64,000 nucleotides of DNA from Chromatiaceae bacterium. Lineage in GTDB: Bacteria; Pseudomonadota; Gammaproteobacteria; Chromatiales; Chromatiaceae. The DNA lies in contig JADKCI010000002.1 in the NCBI GenBank assembly GCA_016714645.1, positions 952,051 to 1,016,050 of the forward strand, in the 5' to 3' direction. Positions within the stretch are counted from its first letter, which is position 1, and each line of letters begins with the position of its first letter. Both the position numbers and the translations under genes were made by a program. Below are positions 45,783 to 54,355 of the stretch, one piece after another. The notes below the pieces were generated by a model that searched no databases, was not told where the DNA came from, and saw nothing but the letters and a program-made list of their open reading frames with translations.

Positions 45783-47303
45783 ATGCCTGATACCCCGAGC
45801 CTCCTGTCCCACTGGCCCCTCTTGAGCTGGATGTTACTGACCCCCCTCGGCGGTGCCCTAGTGGTCTGGCTGGTACCAGGGGCACGCCTATCGCGCTGGG
45901 TCATGCCCGGCAGCCTGCTGATCGCGATGGGTTTTTCCCTGGCGGTGGTCTGGCGTTTCAATCCCGCCGAGGCGGGCTTCCAGTTGGTGGAGGAGACGAC
46001 CTGGATTCCGAGCCTGAACGTCCATTACCTGATTGGTGTGGATGGTATTTCAGTCCTCTTTCCCCCCCTGACCCTCCTGCTGTTTCTGGGAACCATCCTC
46101 GCCTCCTGGACCGGCGTCCGTACCCTGCGTCGCCTCCACGATAGCCTCATGCTCCTGCTGGCCAGCGCCCTGCTCGGCATCTTCTGCGCCCTGGACCTGA
46201 TGTTCTTCTTCCTCTGTTGGGAGATGACCCTGATCCCCATCTATTTTCTCATCAGCCTCTGGGGACCGGGGCCCCACCGGCGTTACGCGGCGGCCAACTA
46301 CAGCTTTTTCATGTTGGCGGGCGGGGTGCCCCTGCTGTTCGGCTTTATCCTATTGGCCTTCAATCACGCGGAGGTCTCCGGGGCCGGGGTCCCGGCGGGG
46401 CTGAGTTGGGATTATCGAGAATTGCTGGCGACACCCCTGGCCCAGGGCCTGGAGACCAGCGTCTTCCTGCTCCTGCTGGCCGGCTTCGCGGTCAAGACCC
46501 CCGTCTTCCCCCTGCATACCTGGCTGCCCGTGGTGGCGATGGAAGGCCCCGCCACCTTGGCGGCTCTCATCACCGGCCTCAAGGTGGGGGCCTACGGCCT
46601 GATTCGCTTCGCCTTGCCCCTGGCGCCCGGCGCGGCCCAGGAATTTCATTGGCTACTGGCCGGGCTGGGGACGGTCGGCCTCCTCTATGGGGCCCTGGCG
46701 GCCATGGGCCAGACCAACCTGCGCCGTCTGCTGGCCTATGCCTCCTTGAGCCATGTCGGTTTGGTACTGCTGGGGATTGCCTCCCTGAGCGAGCCCGGGG
46801 TCCAGGGGGCACTTTTCCAGCTCCTCAACTTCCCGCTGGTCGCGGGCGGGCTCTTTCTGCTGACCCGCTTCCTGAATCTGCGCCTGGGTTCCACCGATCT
46901 GATCAGCCTCGGCGGCGTAGCCCGTTCCATGCCCCTGCTGGCGGCCTTCTTCTTTTTTCTATCCCTGGCGTCGCTGGGGGTACCCGGCACCTCCGGCTTC
47001 TCGGCGGAGTTTCTGCTCCTGATGAGCGCGCTGCACAGTCATACCGGCGCGGGGCTTGCCGCCCTCCTGGCGATGGTGCTGGGAGCGGCCTATGTCCTCG
47101 ACGGCTATCGGCGGACCTTCTTCGGTCCCTTGGGTAACAACGCCATTGCGGCCGCCGTCGATCTGCGCCCCCGGGAACTCCTGGTGGCCATCGCCTTCAG
47201 CCTCCCCATCCTGGCCGCCGGCCTTTATCCCGCTGGCGTACTGGACACCTTGAGCGTCTCCACCAGCCAATGGGTGGAGCGGTTCGCTACCCGGGCGCCT
47301 TGA
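45783..47303 (+). CDS. NuoM-like antiporter subunit, last of DabA locus
   Basis: About 506 residues, NuoM family, with all key residues: Glu147 in LCWEMTLIPIYF, Lys238 in AVKTPVFPLHTWLP, and Lys in GLKVGAYGLIRF. Preceded by the GC hairpin at 45747. Ends 4 bases before the convergent trkH (copy 2) stop. Probably a third competent ion channel in the complex together with the 37819 and 42597 gene products. Confidence 0.85.
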   Translation: MPDTPSLLSHWPLLSWMLLTPLGGALVVWLVPGARLSRWVMPGSLLIAMGFSLAVVWRFNPAEAGFQLVEETTWIPSLNVHYLIGVDGISVLFPPLTLLLFLGTILASWTGVRTLRRLHDSLMLLLASALLGIFCALDLMFFFLCWEMTLIPIYFLISLWGPGPHRRYAAANYSFFMLAGGVPLLFGFILLAFNHAEVSGAGVPAGLSWDYRELLATPLAQGLETSVFLLLLAGFAVKTPVFPLHTWLPVVAMEGPATLAALITGLKVGAYGLIRFALPLAPGAAQEFHWLLAGLGTVGLLYGALAAMGQTNLRRLLAYASLSHVGLVLLGIASLSEPGVQGALFQLLNFPLVAGGLFLLTRFLNLRLGSTDLISLGGVARSMPLLAAFFFFLSLASLGVPGTSGFSAEFLLLMSALHSHTGAGLAALLAMVLGAAYVLDGYRRTFFGPLGNNAIAAAVDLRPRELLVAIAFSLPILAAGLYPAGVLDTLSVSTSQWVERFATRAP

Positions 47304-47307
47304 GGGC

Positions 47308-48759
47308 TCAAGGCCGCCAGAAGGCCGGCGTCAGCAGCACCAGGAGGGTGAAGACCTCCAACCGGCCGAGGAGCATGGCAAAGCAGAGGATCCACTTGGC
47401 GCTGGTGCCGAGGTCGGCGAAATGGGCGCCGACCTCGCCCAGGCCGGGGCCCAGGTTATTGATGCTGGCGGCGACGGCGGAGAAGGCGGTGGTGAGGTCC
47501 AGGCCCGTGGCGGCCAGGGCCAGGTACATGAGGGTGAAGCTGGCGACATAGAGGGAAAAGAAGCCCCAGACGGCATCGACCACCCGGTGGTTGACGCTCC
47601 GCCCGCCCATCTTGACCGGGATCTGGGCGTTGGGGTGAACGAGGCGTTCGATCTCGCGCAGGCCCTGCTTGATGAGGAGCAGAAAGCGAATGACCTTGAT
47701 GCCGCCGCCCGTGCTGCCGGCGCATCCCCCGACGAAGCTGCTGAAGATCAGCAAGATGCCCAGGAAGGCCGGCCAGTCATAAAAGGCGGTCGTGGTAAAG
47801 CCGGTGGTGGTGGCAATGGAGACGGTGTGGAACAGGCCCTGAGTCAAGGCGTCGTACCCGCCGGTGTAGGTGCCTGACAGATAGAGGCCGAGGCCAACGA
47901 TCGCGGTCGTGGCCCCCATGAGGGCCAGATAAAAGCGGAATTCACTGTCCTGCCAGTAGCTTCGGAGATTTTTTCGATTCCAGGCCAGAAAATGCAGCGC
48001 GAAATTCATGCCGGAGATCAGCATGAAGATGACGGCGATCATCTCGATCAGGTCGCTGTCGAAATAGCCGATGCTGGCGTCATGGGTGGAAAACCCTCCG
48101 ATGGCTACGGTAGCAAAGGCATGGCCGATGGCATCGAAGGGGGTCATGCCCGCCAGCCAGTAGGCCAGACCGCAGGCAATGGTCAGCCCCAGGTAGATAT
48201 ACCAGAGGGCCTTGGCGGTCTCGGTGATACGGGGTGTCAGTTTGCTGTCTTTCATGGGCCCAGGCGTCTCCGCCCGGTACAACTGCATGCCGCCGATCCC
48301 GAGCATGGGCAGGACGGCGACCGCGAGCACTATGATGCCCATGCCGCCCAGCCACTGGAGTTGCTGGCGGTAATAGAGGATGGACGGTGGCAGGTCGTCG
48401 AGACCGACTATGACCGTCGCCCCGGTCGTGGTCAGGCCGGAGACGGACTCAAAGACGGCGTCCGTGACGGAGAGGTGAGGTTCACTCGACAGGATGAAGG
48501 GCAGGGCGCCAGATAACCCCAGCACGGTCCAGAACAGCACCACCACCAGGAAGCCGTCCCGCAGCTTGAGTTCCTCTTGGCGTTTCCAGACGGGTAGCCA
48601 GATGAGAGCCCCCAGGCCGAGGAGCAGGACGAGGGCTCCGAGAAAGGGCTGGGCCGTGCCGTCCTGGTAGAGATGGGATACCAATACTGGCGGCAGCATG
48701 GTCAGGCTGAAGAGCATCAGCAATAACCCCAGGACCTTCTGAACCGCAAAGGGTGTCAT
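47308..48759 (-). CDS. trkH: Trk potassium uptake membrane subunit (copy 2)
   Basis: 483 residues with the four K+ filter segments SGLTTTGAT, TVAIGGFST, SIATTTGFTT and NNLGPGLGEV. Clearly paralogous to the protein at 11021-12469 but divergent throughout. It follows trkA (copy 2), 52 bases away, in a DUF4390-ntrY-ntrX-trkA-trkH run, a conserved arrangement in related gammaproteobacteria. Intact. Confidence 0.95.
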   Translation of the reverse strand: MTPFAVQKVLGLLLMLFSLTMLPPVLVSHLYQDGTAQPFLGALVLLLGLGALIWLPVWKRQEELKLRDGFLVVVLFWTVLGLSGALPFILSSEPHLSVTDAVFESVSGLTTTGATVIVGLDDLPPSILYYRQQLQWLGGMGIIVLAVAVLPMLGIGGMQLYRAETPGPMKDSKLTPRITETAKALWYIYLGLTIACGLAYWLAGMTPFDAIGHAFATVAIGGFSTHDASIGYFDSDLIEMIAVIFMLISGMNFALHFLAWNRKNLRSYWQDSEFRFYLALMGATTAIVGLGLYLSGTYTGGYDALTQGLFHTVSIATTTGFTTTAFYDWPAFLGILLIFSSFVGGCAGSTGGGIKVIRFLLLIKQGLREIERLVHPNAQIPVKMGGRSVNHRVVDAVWGFFSLYVASFTLMYLALAATGLDLTTAFSAVAASINNLGPGLGEVGAHFADLGTSAKWILCFAMLLGRLEVFTLLVLLTPAFWRP

Positions 48760-48811
48760 ACCGCCCCGCTCCTGGCCGGAACCGGGGGCTTCGGTTCCCG
48801 CGCCACGGCTC

Positions 48812-50185
48812 TCACAGGAAGGTCACCGGCACCTGGAACAGCTTTTCAACCTCGGCCACCCGGCGCTTGTCCTGGAGGAAGAGGATGACGTGGTCCTCGG
48901 CCTGGATGACCGTGTCATGATGGGCCATGAGGACCGCCTCGCCACGGACGATGGCGCCAATGGTCGTCCCGGCCGGGAGTTTGATCTGATCGATGGACCG
49001 ACCGATGACCTTGCTTAGTTTGGCGTCGCCATGGGCGATGGCTTCGATGGCCTCGGCCGCGCCGCGCCGCAGGGAATGCACCGCTACCACGTCTCCGCGG
49101 CGCACGTGCTTGAGCAGGCTGCCGATGGTCGCCTGCTGGGGCGAGATGACCACGTCGATGCCACCGCTTTGCATCAGATCCACGTAGGCCGGACGGTTGA
49201 TGAGGGCCATGACCTTGCGCGCCCCCAGCCGCTTGGCCAGGAGGGCGGAGAGAATATTGTCCTCGTCGTCGTTGGTGACGGCGCAGAAGACGTCGGTATC
49301 CTCGATATTCTCTTCCCGCAGCAGGCTTTCGTCGGCGGCATCGCCATGCAGGACGATGGTTCGCTCCAGGGTTTCGGCGATCTGTTTGCTCCGGGTCAGG
49401 TCGCGCTCGATGACCTTGACCCGAAAATCGTTCTCGGTGGCGCGGGCCAGCCGGGTGCCAATGTTGCCACCGCCCGCGAAGATGAGGCGCCTGTAGGGCT
49501 TCTCCAGCCGCTGAAGTTCGCCCATGACGGCGCGGATATGGGCCGGGGCCGCAACGAAGAAGACTTCGTCGTTGGCCTCGATGACGGTATCGCCCGTCGG
49601 CTCCAGGGCCCGGTCTTGGCGGTAGATGGCCGCGACCCGGGCCTCTACCTCGGGCATGTGTTCGTAGAGGGCGCGCAGGGCATGGCCAATCAGGGGGCCG
49701 CCCTCACGGGCCCTTACCGCCACCAGCCGCACCCGCCCGCCCGCGAAGTCCAGCACCTGGAGACTGCCGGGGTGCTCCAGCAACCGCAGAATATATTGGG
49801 TGACGAGCTGCTCCGGACTGATGCACACATTGATGGGCAGGGCACCGGGGGCAAAGAGTTCCGGATGTTCGAGAAAACCGGGGGAGCGCACCCGGGCGAT
49901 GCGGGTGGGGGTATGAAAGAGGGTATAGGCGACCTGGCAGGCGACCATGTTGGTCTCGTCGCTATTGGTCACCGCCAGGATAATGTGGGCGTCCTCCGCC
50001 CCGGCCCGCTGCAAGACGTCGGGGTGGGCGCCATGCCCCAGAATGGTCCGCAGGTCGAAGCGATCCTGGAGCTCCCGGAGGATGTCGGGATCCTGATCCA
50101 CGACCGTGATGTCGTTGGCCTCGCCCGCCAGGTTCGCCGCCACGGACCGGCCCACCTGACCACCGCCCAGGATGATGATCTTCAT
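48812..50185 (-). CDS. trkA: Trk system peripheral subunit TrkA (copy 2)
   Basis: 457 residues, two TrkA-N/TrkA-C repeats with GGGQVGRSVAANLA at residue 7 and GGGNIGTRLARATE near 238. Starts 2 bases after the ntrX stop, so it is co-transcribed with ntrYX. Link of TrkA to the NtrYX system ties K+ uptake to nitrogen or redox signalling. Confidence 0.95.
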   Translation of the reverse strand: MKIIILGGGQVGRSVAANLAGEANDITVVDQDPDILRELQDRFDLRTILGHGAHPDVLQRAGAEDAHIILAVTNSDETNMVACQVAYTLFHTPTRIARVRSPGFLEHPELFAPGALPINVCISPEQLVTQYILRLLEHPGSLQVLDFAGGRVRLVAVRAREGGPLIGHALRALYEHMPEVEARVAAIYRQDRALEPTGDTVIEANDEVFFVAAPAHIRAVMGELQRLEKPYRRLIFAGGGNIGTRLARATENDFRVKVIERDLTRSKQIAETLERTIVLHGDAADESLLREENIEDTDVFCAVTNDDEDNILSALLAKRLGARKVMALINRPAYVDLMQSGGIDVVISPQQATIGSLLKHVRRGDVVAVHSLRRGAAEAIEAIAHGDAKLSKVIGRSIDQIKLPAGTTIGAIVRGEAVLMAHHDTVIQAEDHVILFLQDKRRVAEVEKLFQVPVTFL

Positions 50186-50187
50186 GG

Positions 50188-51555
50188 TTAACGCCTCTCC
50201 TTGATCTCGATCCCCAGGGAGCGCAGCTTGCGGTAGAGGTGGGTGCGCTCCATACCCGCCTCCTTGGCCATCTTGCTGACATTGCCGCCGTGCTTTTCGA
50301 GCTGGTACTCGAGATAGGTCTTCTCGAACTGCTCCCGGGCCTCGCGGAGTGGCTGGTCGAAGGACATGAGGCCCTCCAGGTTTGGCGCCGGTATGCTGGT
50401 GGCGGCCCCCAGGGTATTTTCGACCTCGTCCTGGGAGATCTCGTCGCCGGCCCCAAGGATGAGGACGCGCTGGACCAGGTTCTTGAGTTCACGGACATTC
50501 CCCGGCCAGGGGTAGTTGCGCATGTAATTCTGGGCGCCGACGCTGAACCGCCGGTAGGGCAACTTTTCGTGGGTGGCGAAGTAATCAACGTAATAGTTGA
50601 GGAGTTCCGGAATATCCTCGTTGTGGTCCCGCAGGGCGGGGACGCTCAGGGGCACCACGTTGAGGTGGTAGAAGAGGTCCTCGCGGAAACGTCCGGCCCG
50701 CACCTCGTCCTCCAGGTTGTGCTGGGTGGCGGCGATGAGGCGCACGTCGATGTTGACCGGTTCGGTGCCGCCGACCCGCAGGAAGGAACCCGTATCCAGG
50801 GCACCCAGCAACTGGCCCTGGACACCCTGGTCCATGTCGCCGACCTCGTCGAGGAGCAGGGTGCCCCCGGCGGCCTTCTCCAGGCCGCCATAGTGGACAT
50901 GCCCATCCTGTTCGCTGCCGAACAGCTCCCGGGCGGCGTTGACCCGGGCGATCCCCGAGACGCCGAGGTCAACGAAGGGCCGATCCCGGCGGGCGCTCTG
51001 GGAGTGGAGGTAACGGGCGAAGGTCTCGCGACCGCTGCCGGCCTCGCCGGTGATCAGGACCCAGGTGTCGTGTTGGGCGATGCGCTTGACCTGTTCCCGC
51101 AGGCGCTGCATGGCCGTGCCGCGGCCGATGGGCTCATGGGCGATGATGGTGCGGCGTTTGAGGCCAATATTCTCGCGGACCAGCTTGTCGGCCTCCAGGG
51201 CGCGCTCCGTGGTCAGCAGCAGTTTGGCCATGGACAGCGGTTTTTCGAGGAAGTCGTAGGCCCCCAGCCGGGTCGCCTCCACCGCCGTCTCCACGGTGCC
51301 ATGACCGGACATCATGATCACCGGGCAGGGCAGGCCCTCGTCCTCGGACCACTCCTTGAGGAGACTGATGCCATCCAGATCGGGCATCCAGATGTCCAGG
51401 AGAATTAGGTCGGGTCGGCGCTCGCGCAGAGAGCGGCGGGCGGCGCCGCCGTTCTCGGCGGTGGCCACCGCATAGCCCTCGTCCTCCAGAATCTCCTGGA
51501 CCAGGCCGCGGATGTCGGGCTCGTCATCGACCACCAGAATGTAGGCTGCACTCAT
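50188..51555 (-). CDS. ntrX: NtrX-family response regulator with atypical AAA+ domain
   Basis: 455 residues: receiver (VDDEPDIRGLVQEILEDEG, Asp in LILLDIWMPDLDG), AAA+ domain, and Fis-type HTH at the C-terminus (GGNVSKMAKEAGMERTHLYRKL). The Walker A Lys is Arg176 (GEAGSGRE), and the GAFTGA loop that contacts sigma-54 is missing: the region reads LFGSEQDGHVHYGGLEKAAGG. Walker B is LLLDEVGD. It should bind DNA but is unlikely to activate sigma-54 promoters. Overlaps the ntrY stop (ATGA). Confidence 0.92.
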   Translation of the reverse strand: MSAAYILVVDDEPDIRGLVQEILEDEGYAVATAENGGAARRSLRERRPDLILLDIWMPDLDGISLLKEWSEDEGLPCPVIMMSGHGTVETAVEATRLGAYDFLEKPLSMAKLLLTTERALEADKLVRENIGLKRRTIIAHEPIGRGTAMQRLREQVKRIAQHDTWVLITGEAGSGRETFARYLHSQSARRDRPFVDLGVSGIARVNAARELFGSEQDGHVHYGGLEKAAGGTLLLDEVGDMDQGVQGQLLGALDTGSFLRVGGTEPVNIDVRLIAATQHNLEDEVRAGRFREDLFYHLNVVPLSVPALRDHNEDIPELLNYYVDYFATHEKLPYRRFSVGAQNYMRNYPWPGNVRELKNLVQRVLILGAGDEISQDEVENTLGAATSIPAPNLEGLMSFDQPLREAREQFEKTYLEYQLEKHGGNVSKMAKEAGMERTHLYRKLRSLGIEIKERR

Positions 51556-53780
51556 GCTCGTTCTCGGTCTGGGTGGGCGCTGGGGCCCTTGGCCGGGGGG
51601 GCCAGGGCAACCGGCGGTTCTTCGGGAATTTCCCCGTGATGTTCATCGCGCCATAAGGGCAGGCGCGTCGCCACGCGGGCGCCGCCCTTGGCGTTTTCCG
51701 CCCAAATGATACCCCCGTGTTCCTCGATAATCTTCTTGACGATCGCCAGGCCCAGCCCAGTGCCCTTGGCCTTGGTGGTCACATAGGGCTCGAAGAGGCG
51801 GTCGAGGAGGGCCGCGTCGATACCGCCGCCATTGTCCGCCACCGAGAGCTCCAACTGGGGCCGATCCTGATCATCCAGGCGCCGGGTGGCGATGCGGATC
51901 CGGGCCTCGGGCTTGTCCTCCACTGCCTCCAGGGCATTTTTGACCAGATTGTGGATGACCTGGCGCAAACGCAGCGGGTCCCCCTTGATGAGGGCCTCGC
52001 CGACCTGAAGGTCGATTTTGATCGCGGGGACGGCGCGATAGAGTTCCATTACCTCGGCCACCAGCCGGTCCAGGCGCAGGGGTTCCGGCTCCAGCTTCGG
52101 GGAGCGCGCATAGTTGGAGAAGTCGTTGACCATGGCCTTCATGGCCTCGACCTGCTGGACGATGGTATGGGTCGCGCGGTCCACCACTCGGGCGTCATCC
52201 TCCGGCAGCTTGGTCAGGAGCTTGTGGCGCAGGCGCTCCGCCGAGAGCTGGATGGGGGTCAGGGGATTTTTAATCTCGTGGGCCAGGCGCCGGGCCACCT
52301 CGCCCCAGGCGGCGTCGCGCTGGGCCGTGATGAGGCGGGTAATGTCGTCGAAAACCACCACATGGCCGCTCTCCTGACCGTCGGGATGGATCAGGGGGCT
52401 GCCGCGACACATCAGCACCTGGCGGCCCTCGGCGCCAAAGAGGACGACCTCCTGGCGCCATTCGGCGTGGCCCTCCAGATGCGTCCGCACCGCGTCCACC
52501 CAGGCCACCAGGCCAGGATGGGTCGCATTGAGGGCGTCCAGGCCCCCATCGCTCATGTCTGGTTCCGTCAGGCCCAGGATCTGATGGGCCGCCGGGTTGG
52601 CGGTACGCAGGCGATGTTCGCCGTCGAGGACGACCACCCCCGAGGAGAGGCGCCCCAGCACCGTCTCCAGATAGACGCGCTCGGCCTCGACGGCCTGCTG
52701 GGAGCGGGCCGCGGCGTCCCGAGCCCGGGCCAGGCGCCGGGTCATGGAATTGAAGGAGGCGACCAGGAAGCTGAGTTCGTCTTCGTGACCGGGCAAGGGC
52801 AGGCGCTGCTCGTAGTCCCCCGCCGCCACGGCGCGGGTGCCGCGGGCAATGGCCGCCACCGGCTCCACCAGGCGCCAGGCGGTGTGGAAGGCGGCGAGCA
52901 GGGCAGCCATGAGGCCGAACAGCAGAACCAGGGAAAGGGTGAGTGAGAAGCTCAGCTTCAGGGACTGGCGCAGATAGGCCAACTCCTTGTAACGGTTGTA
53001 GGCCTTCTCCAGATTGGCGGCCAGTTCGCTGATGCGCTCGGAGGTCGGGAAGATGGCCTGCATGACCAGATTGCGCCCCACCGGGTCCGCCACCAGCACC
53101 CGCACCACCATCTCCTGGTTGGCGGCGGTCTCCAGATCGACCTGATTGGCGCCGCCACTAGCCCGCCGAAGCAACTCGCGATCGGGCAGATTGGGTACTA
53201 GGACGGTGGGGTCCTCGCTGGAATTGCCCCGCACCTGGCCATTGGCCCCGAAGACGGCGATCTCCAGGGCCCCAGCCTGTTGCCGCAACTGGCCCAGGCT
53301 CAAGGCCAGGGCCGTGCTGGAGCTGTCCTCGATGCCCGCCAGGAGCTGTTGCGTGTAGCGCATGAGGACCCGCTGATTGAGATCCAGGGAGGCCTGATTG
53401 AGGGTGAGGGCATCGACCATGGCCTGGTCGATCTCGACGTCGAACCAGGAGTCGATACCCCGTAACAGGAAGCCCAGGGAGTAGTAATAGACGACGACAA
53501 CCGGCAGCAGGGAGATGAGGGCGAAGAGCAGGACCAGGCGGCCGGTGAGGCGCGAACCGGCGACCTTGTGGCGGTAACTCTGTACCAGTCTGACCAGATT
53601 GGTGAGCACCATGGCGGCGAGTACCAGGAGGCCGACGATGACGATGAACATGAGGGGCACGAAGGCCCTGCTCAGGGACTCGGAGTTCTGAACGGCGCCG
53701 CTCATCAGGTCCAGGGCGACCAGGAGCACGGCCAGGAGGAGGATTACCGGGATCAGGCCCGGCCGGCGCCAGCGGATCAA
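51552..53780 (-). CDS. ntrY: NtrY-family sensor histidine kinase
   Basis: 742 residues: several N-terminal helices (about 1-100), a periplasmic part to about residue 280, another helix, HAMP (LVEPVAAIARGTRAVAAGDYEQRL), PAS (about 370-480), HisKA with the phospho-His in RLAHEIKNPLTPIQLS, and HATPase with NLVKNALEAVED and GTGLGLAIVKKI. Partner of NtrX, sensing a signal related to nitrogen or redox state. Overlaps the DUF4390 gene start-stop by 4 bases. Confidence 0.94.
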   Translation of the reverse strand: MIRWRRPGLIPVILLLAVLLVALDLMSGAVQNSESLSRAFVPLMFIVIVGLLVLAAMVLTNLVRLVQSYRHKVAGSRLTGRLVLLFALISLLPVVVVYYYSLGFLLRGIDSWFDVEIDQAMVDALTLNQASLDLNQRVLMRYTQQLLAGIEDSSSTALALSLGQLRQQAGALEIAVFGANGQVRGNSSEDPTVLVPNLPDRELLRRASGGANQVDLETAANQEMVVRVLVADPVGRNLVMQAIFPTSERISELAANLEKAYNRYKELAYLRQSLKLSFSLTLSLVLLFGLMAALLAAFHTAWRLVEPVAAIARGTRAVAAGDYEQRLPLPGHEDELSFLVASFNSMTRRLARARDAAARSQQAVEAERVYLETVLGRLSSGVVVLDGEHRLRTANPAAHQILGLTEPDMSDGGLDALNATHPGLVAWVDAVRTHLEGHAEWRQEVVLFGAEGRQVLMCRGSPLIHPDGQESGHVVVFDDITRLITAQRDAAWGEVARRLAHEIKNPLTPIQLSAERLRHKLLTKLPEDDARVVDRATHTIVQQVEAMKAMVNDFSNYARSPKLEPEPLRLDRLVAEVMELYRAVPAIKIDLQVGEALIKGDPLRLRQVIHNLVKNALEAVEDKPEARIRIATRRLDDQDRPQLELSVADNGGGIDAALLDRLFEPYVTTKAKGTGLGLAIVKKIIEEHGGIIWAENAKGGARVATRLPLWRDEHHGEIPEEPPVALAPPAKGPSAHPDRERA

Positions 53781-54355
53781 GGTCGCAGGGGCCAGGTGGT
53801 CCAGCCGGAGGAGAGCTTCCAGGAGGGGAGGAGATAGGCCATGGGCCGCAGGGGCAGGGGCAGTTGCTCGATGTCGAGGGCGATCTTAAGATCGACCCGA
53901 TAGTCCTTGTCTGCCACGAGCTCCCCCCGGTTGAGCAGGGGCAGGTCGTGCAGGTCGCCGAGGGCGGCAATGGCGGCATCACGGGTCACGTAATTATGAC
54001 CGGCCCCGCCGGGCATGGGGCTCACCTGGTAGCGTTCCGCCAGGGGTTGGTAACGGATCTCGTAACGCAGACGGCGATCCACCAGGCTGGAATCCCAGAC
54101 CCAGGCATCGGTTTCACGGACCTGGATGTGGGCCTCCAGTGTGAGGGGCACCCCGTTGTCCAGGGCCTCCAGGGCCACCGGGCTCAGGTCCGGGACAAAG
54201 CGGGCATCCATGACCAGTTCCTCGCCGACCGTGCGAATCTTGACGTCCTCGATTTGGAAGGCTGGCTTGGCGTTGCCCAGGCTGGGCAGCAGGAGGAAGG
54301 TCAGCCAGAAGACGAATCCCCATGGCGAGGGCTGGCCGGGGATGCGGGTCCTCAT
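53777..54355 (-). CDS. DUF4390 family periplasmic protein
   Basis: About 192 residues from ATG 54355. Signal sequence or N-terminal helix (FVFWLTFLLLPSLGNA), then an immunoglobulin-like beta domain (FQIEDVKIRTVGEELVMDARF, LDNGVPLTLEAHIQV). DUF4390 genes sit directly upstream of ntrY in many gammaproteobacteria, suggesting a role in NtrY signalling; this is inference. Overlaps rsmB by 4 bases, so one long minus-strand operon runs from def to trkH. Confidence 0.87.
   Translation of the reverse strand: MRTRIPGQPSPWGFVFWLTFLLLPSLGNAKPAFQIEDVKIRTVGEELVMDARFVPDLSPVALEALDNGVPLTLEAHIQVRETDAWVWDSSLVDRRLRYEIRYQPLAERYQVSPMPGGAGHNYVTRDAAIAALGDLHDLPLLNRGELVADKDYRVDLKIALDIEQLPLPLRPMAYLLPSWKLSSGWTTWPLRP

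Noticed and set aside
37819..47303. Complex I (nuo) operon
   Set aside because: No nuoA-K genes are present, three NuoM copies and one NuoL occur without NuoN, and the central gene is DUF2309; the DabA interpretation fits better.
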